Shown here one piece after another: positions 54,037 through 54,108 of a stretch of 54,108 nt of DNA; position 1 is the stretch's first letter; every line of letters starts with the position of its first letter. Both the position numbers and the translations under genes were made by a program. Below the pieces are notes generated by a model. The model saw nothing but the letters and a program-made list of their open reading frames with translations. It was not told the origin of the DNA and ran no database searches. The DNA comes from Nevskia sp. (GTDB lineage: Bacteria > Pseudomonadota > Gammaproteobacteria > Nevskiales > Nevskiaceae), in contig JALNYU010000024.1 of assembly GCA_023229645.1 (NCBI GenBank), forward strand, positions 1-54,108, written 5' to 3'.

Positions 54037-54108
54037 ATGAAACTGACGAAGAGCGAAGTAGCGGAGCTGCAGCGGCAGGTGAGCGCGCGGGGTGGGCGCG
54101 TTGATAGC
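54037..54108 (+). CDS. IS630-family transposase, N-terminal fragment (runs off the window)
   Basis: An ATG at 54037 behind GGAGGGTGAG opens a frame that runs off the window after 24 codons (MKLTKSEVAELQRQV...). The LTKSEVAELQRQ helix is like the start of the helix-turn-helix region of IS630 transposases. The identification rests mainly on the terminal repeat 35 bases upstream and its match to the element at the left edge. Confidence 0.65.
   Translation, partial: MKLTKSEVAELQRQVSARGGRVDS

Overview
The window looks like chromosomal DNA of a GC-rich Gram-negative bacterium, most likely a gammaproteobacterium. It carries an OprF/OmpA-type porin, an OmpA lipoprotein, a large outer-membrane barrel protein, a REP-associated (RAYT) transposase, and a DltD/MBOAT-type envelope acylation operon. 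The genus cannot be read from the sequence. No rRNA, tRNA or CRISPR array was seen.

Layout. Both edges lie inside IS630-type transposase genes in the same orientation: a 3' end at 1-125 and a 5' end at 53984-54108. From 842 to 7812 (minus strand) is an Rhs polymorphic-toxin locus: a secreted 1487-aa Rhs protein with a Cys-rich C-terminal toxin-like tip, a Sel1-repeat protein directly behind it (probable immunity protein), and a displaced second Rhs tip fused in frame to a broken RAYT transposase. Next come an AEC-family transporter and a sulfotransferase.

From 20969 down to 10399 a minus-strand run of eight genes begins with a Dlt-like acylation operon. It comprises two AMP-forming acyl/aminoacyl ligases (the second fused to a carrier domain), a DltD-like SGNH-type transferase, a DltB-like MBOAT, a 45-aa single-span microprotein ending FYYMHR, and an unusual Trm112/methyltransferase/ligase-like fusion protein. 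An M20 metallopeptidase and a FAD-linked oxidase follow. The microprotein resembles DltX in size, topology and C-terminal hexapeptide. The operon would activate an acyl group in the cytoplasm, load it on the carrier, pass it across the membrane and transfer it to an unknown envelope polymer.

At 21409-23949 are two tandem paralogous secreted beta-propeller (lactonase-like) proteins. Then come a YegD-type Hsp70-like protein, a ChrA-type transporter and a RecQ helicase.

From 29788 to 46245 a plus-strand block of five genes encodes giant exported proteins: a 167-aa and an 875-aa DUF11 protein, a 1963-aa chimera of DUF11, SdrD_B-like and Ig-like domains with a C-terminal beta-barrel, a 388-aa OmpA-type lipoprotein, and a 2019-aa protein with eleven Cys-paired repeats of about 135 aa. 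This looks like a co-expressed cell-surface assembly without an obvious named counterpart. The right end holds a BrkB/YihY membrane protein, the OprF-like porin with a clear terminator, a cyclic-nucleotide-domain patatin phospholipase, a SAM methyltransferase and a secreted protein of unknown function.

The strongest leads are the Dlt-like operon with its hidden microprotein, the DUF11/barrel surface locus, and the Rhs tip-exchange architecture.
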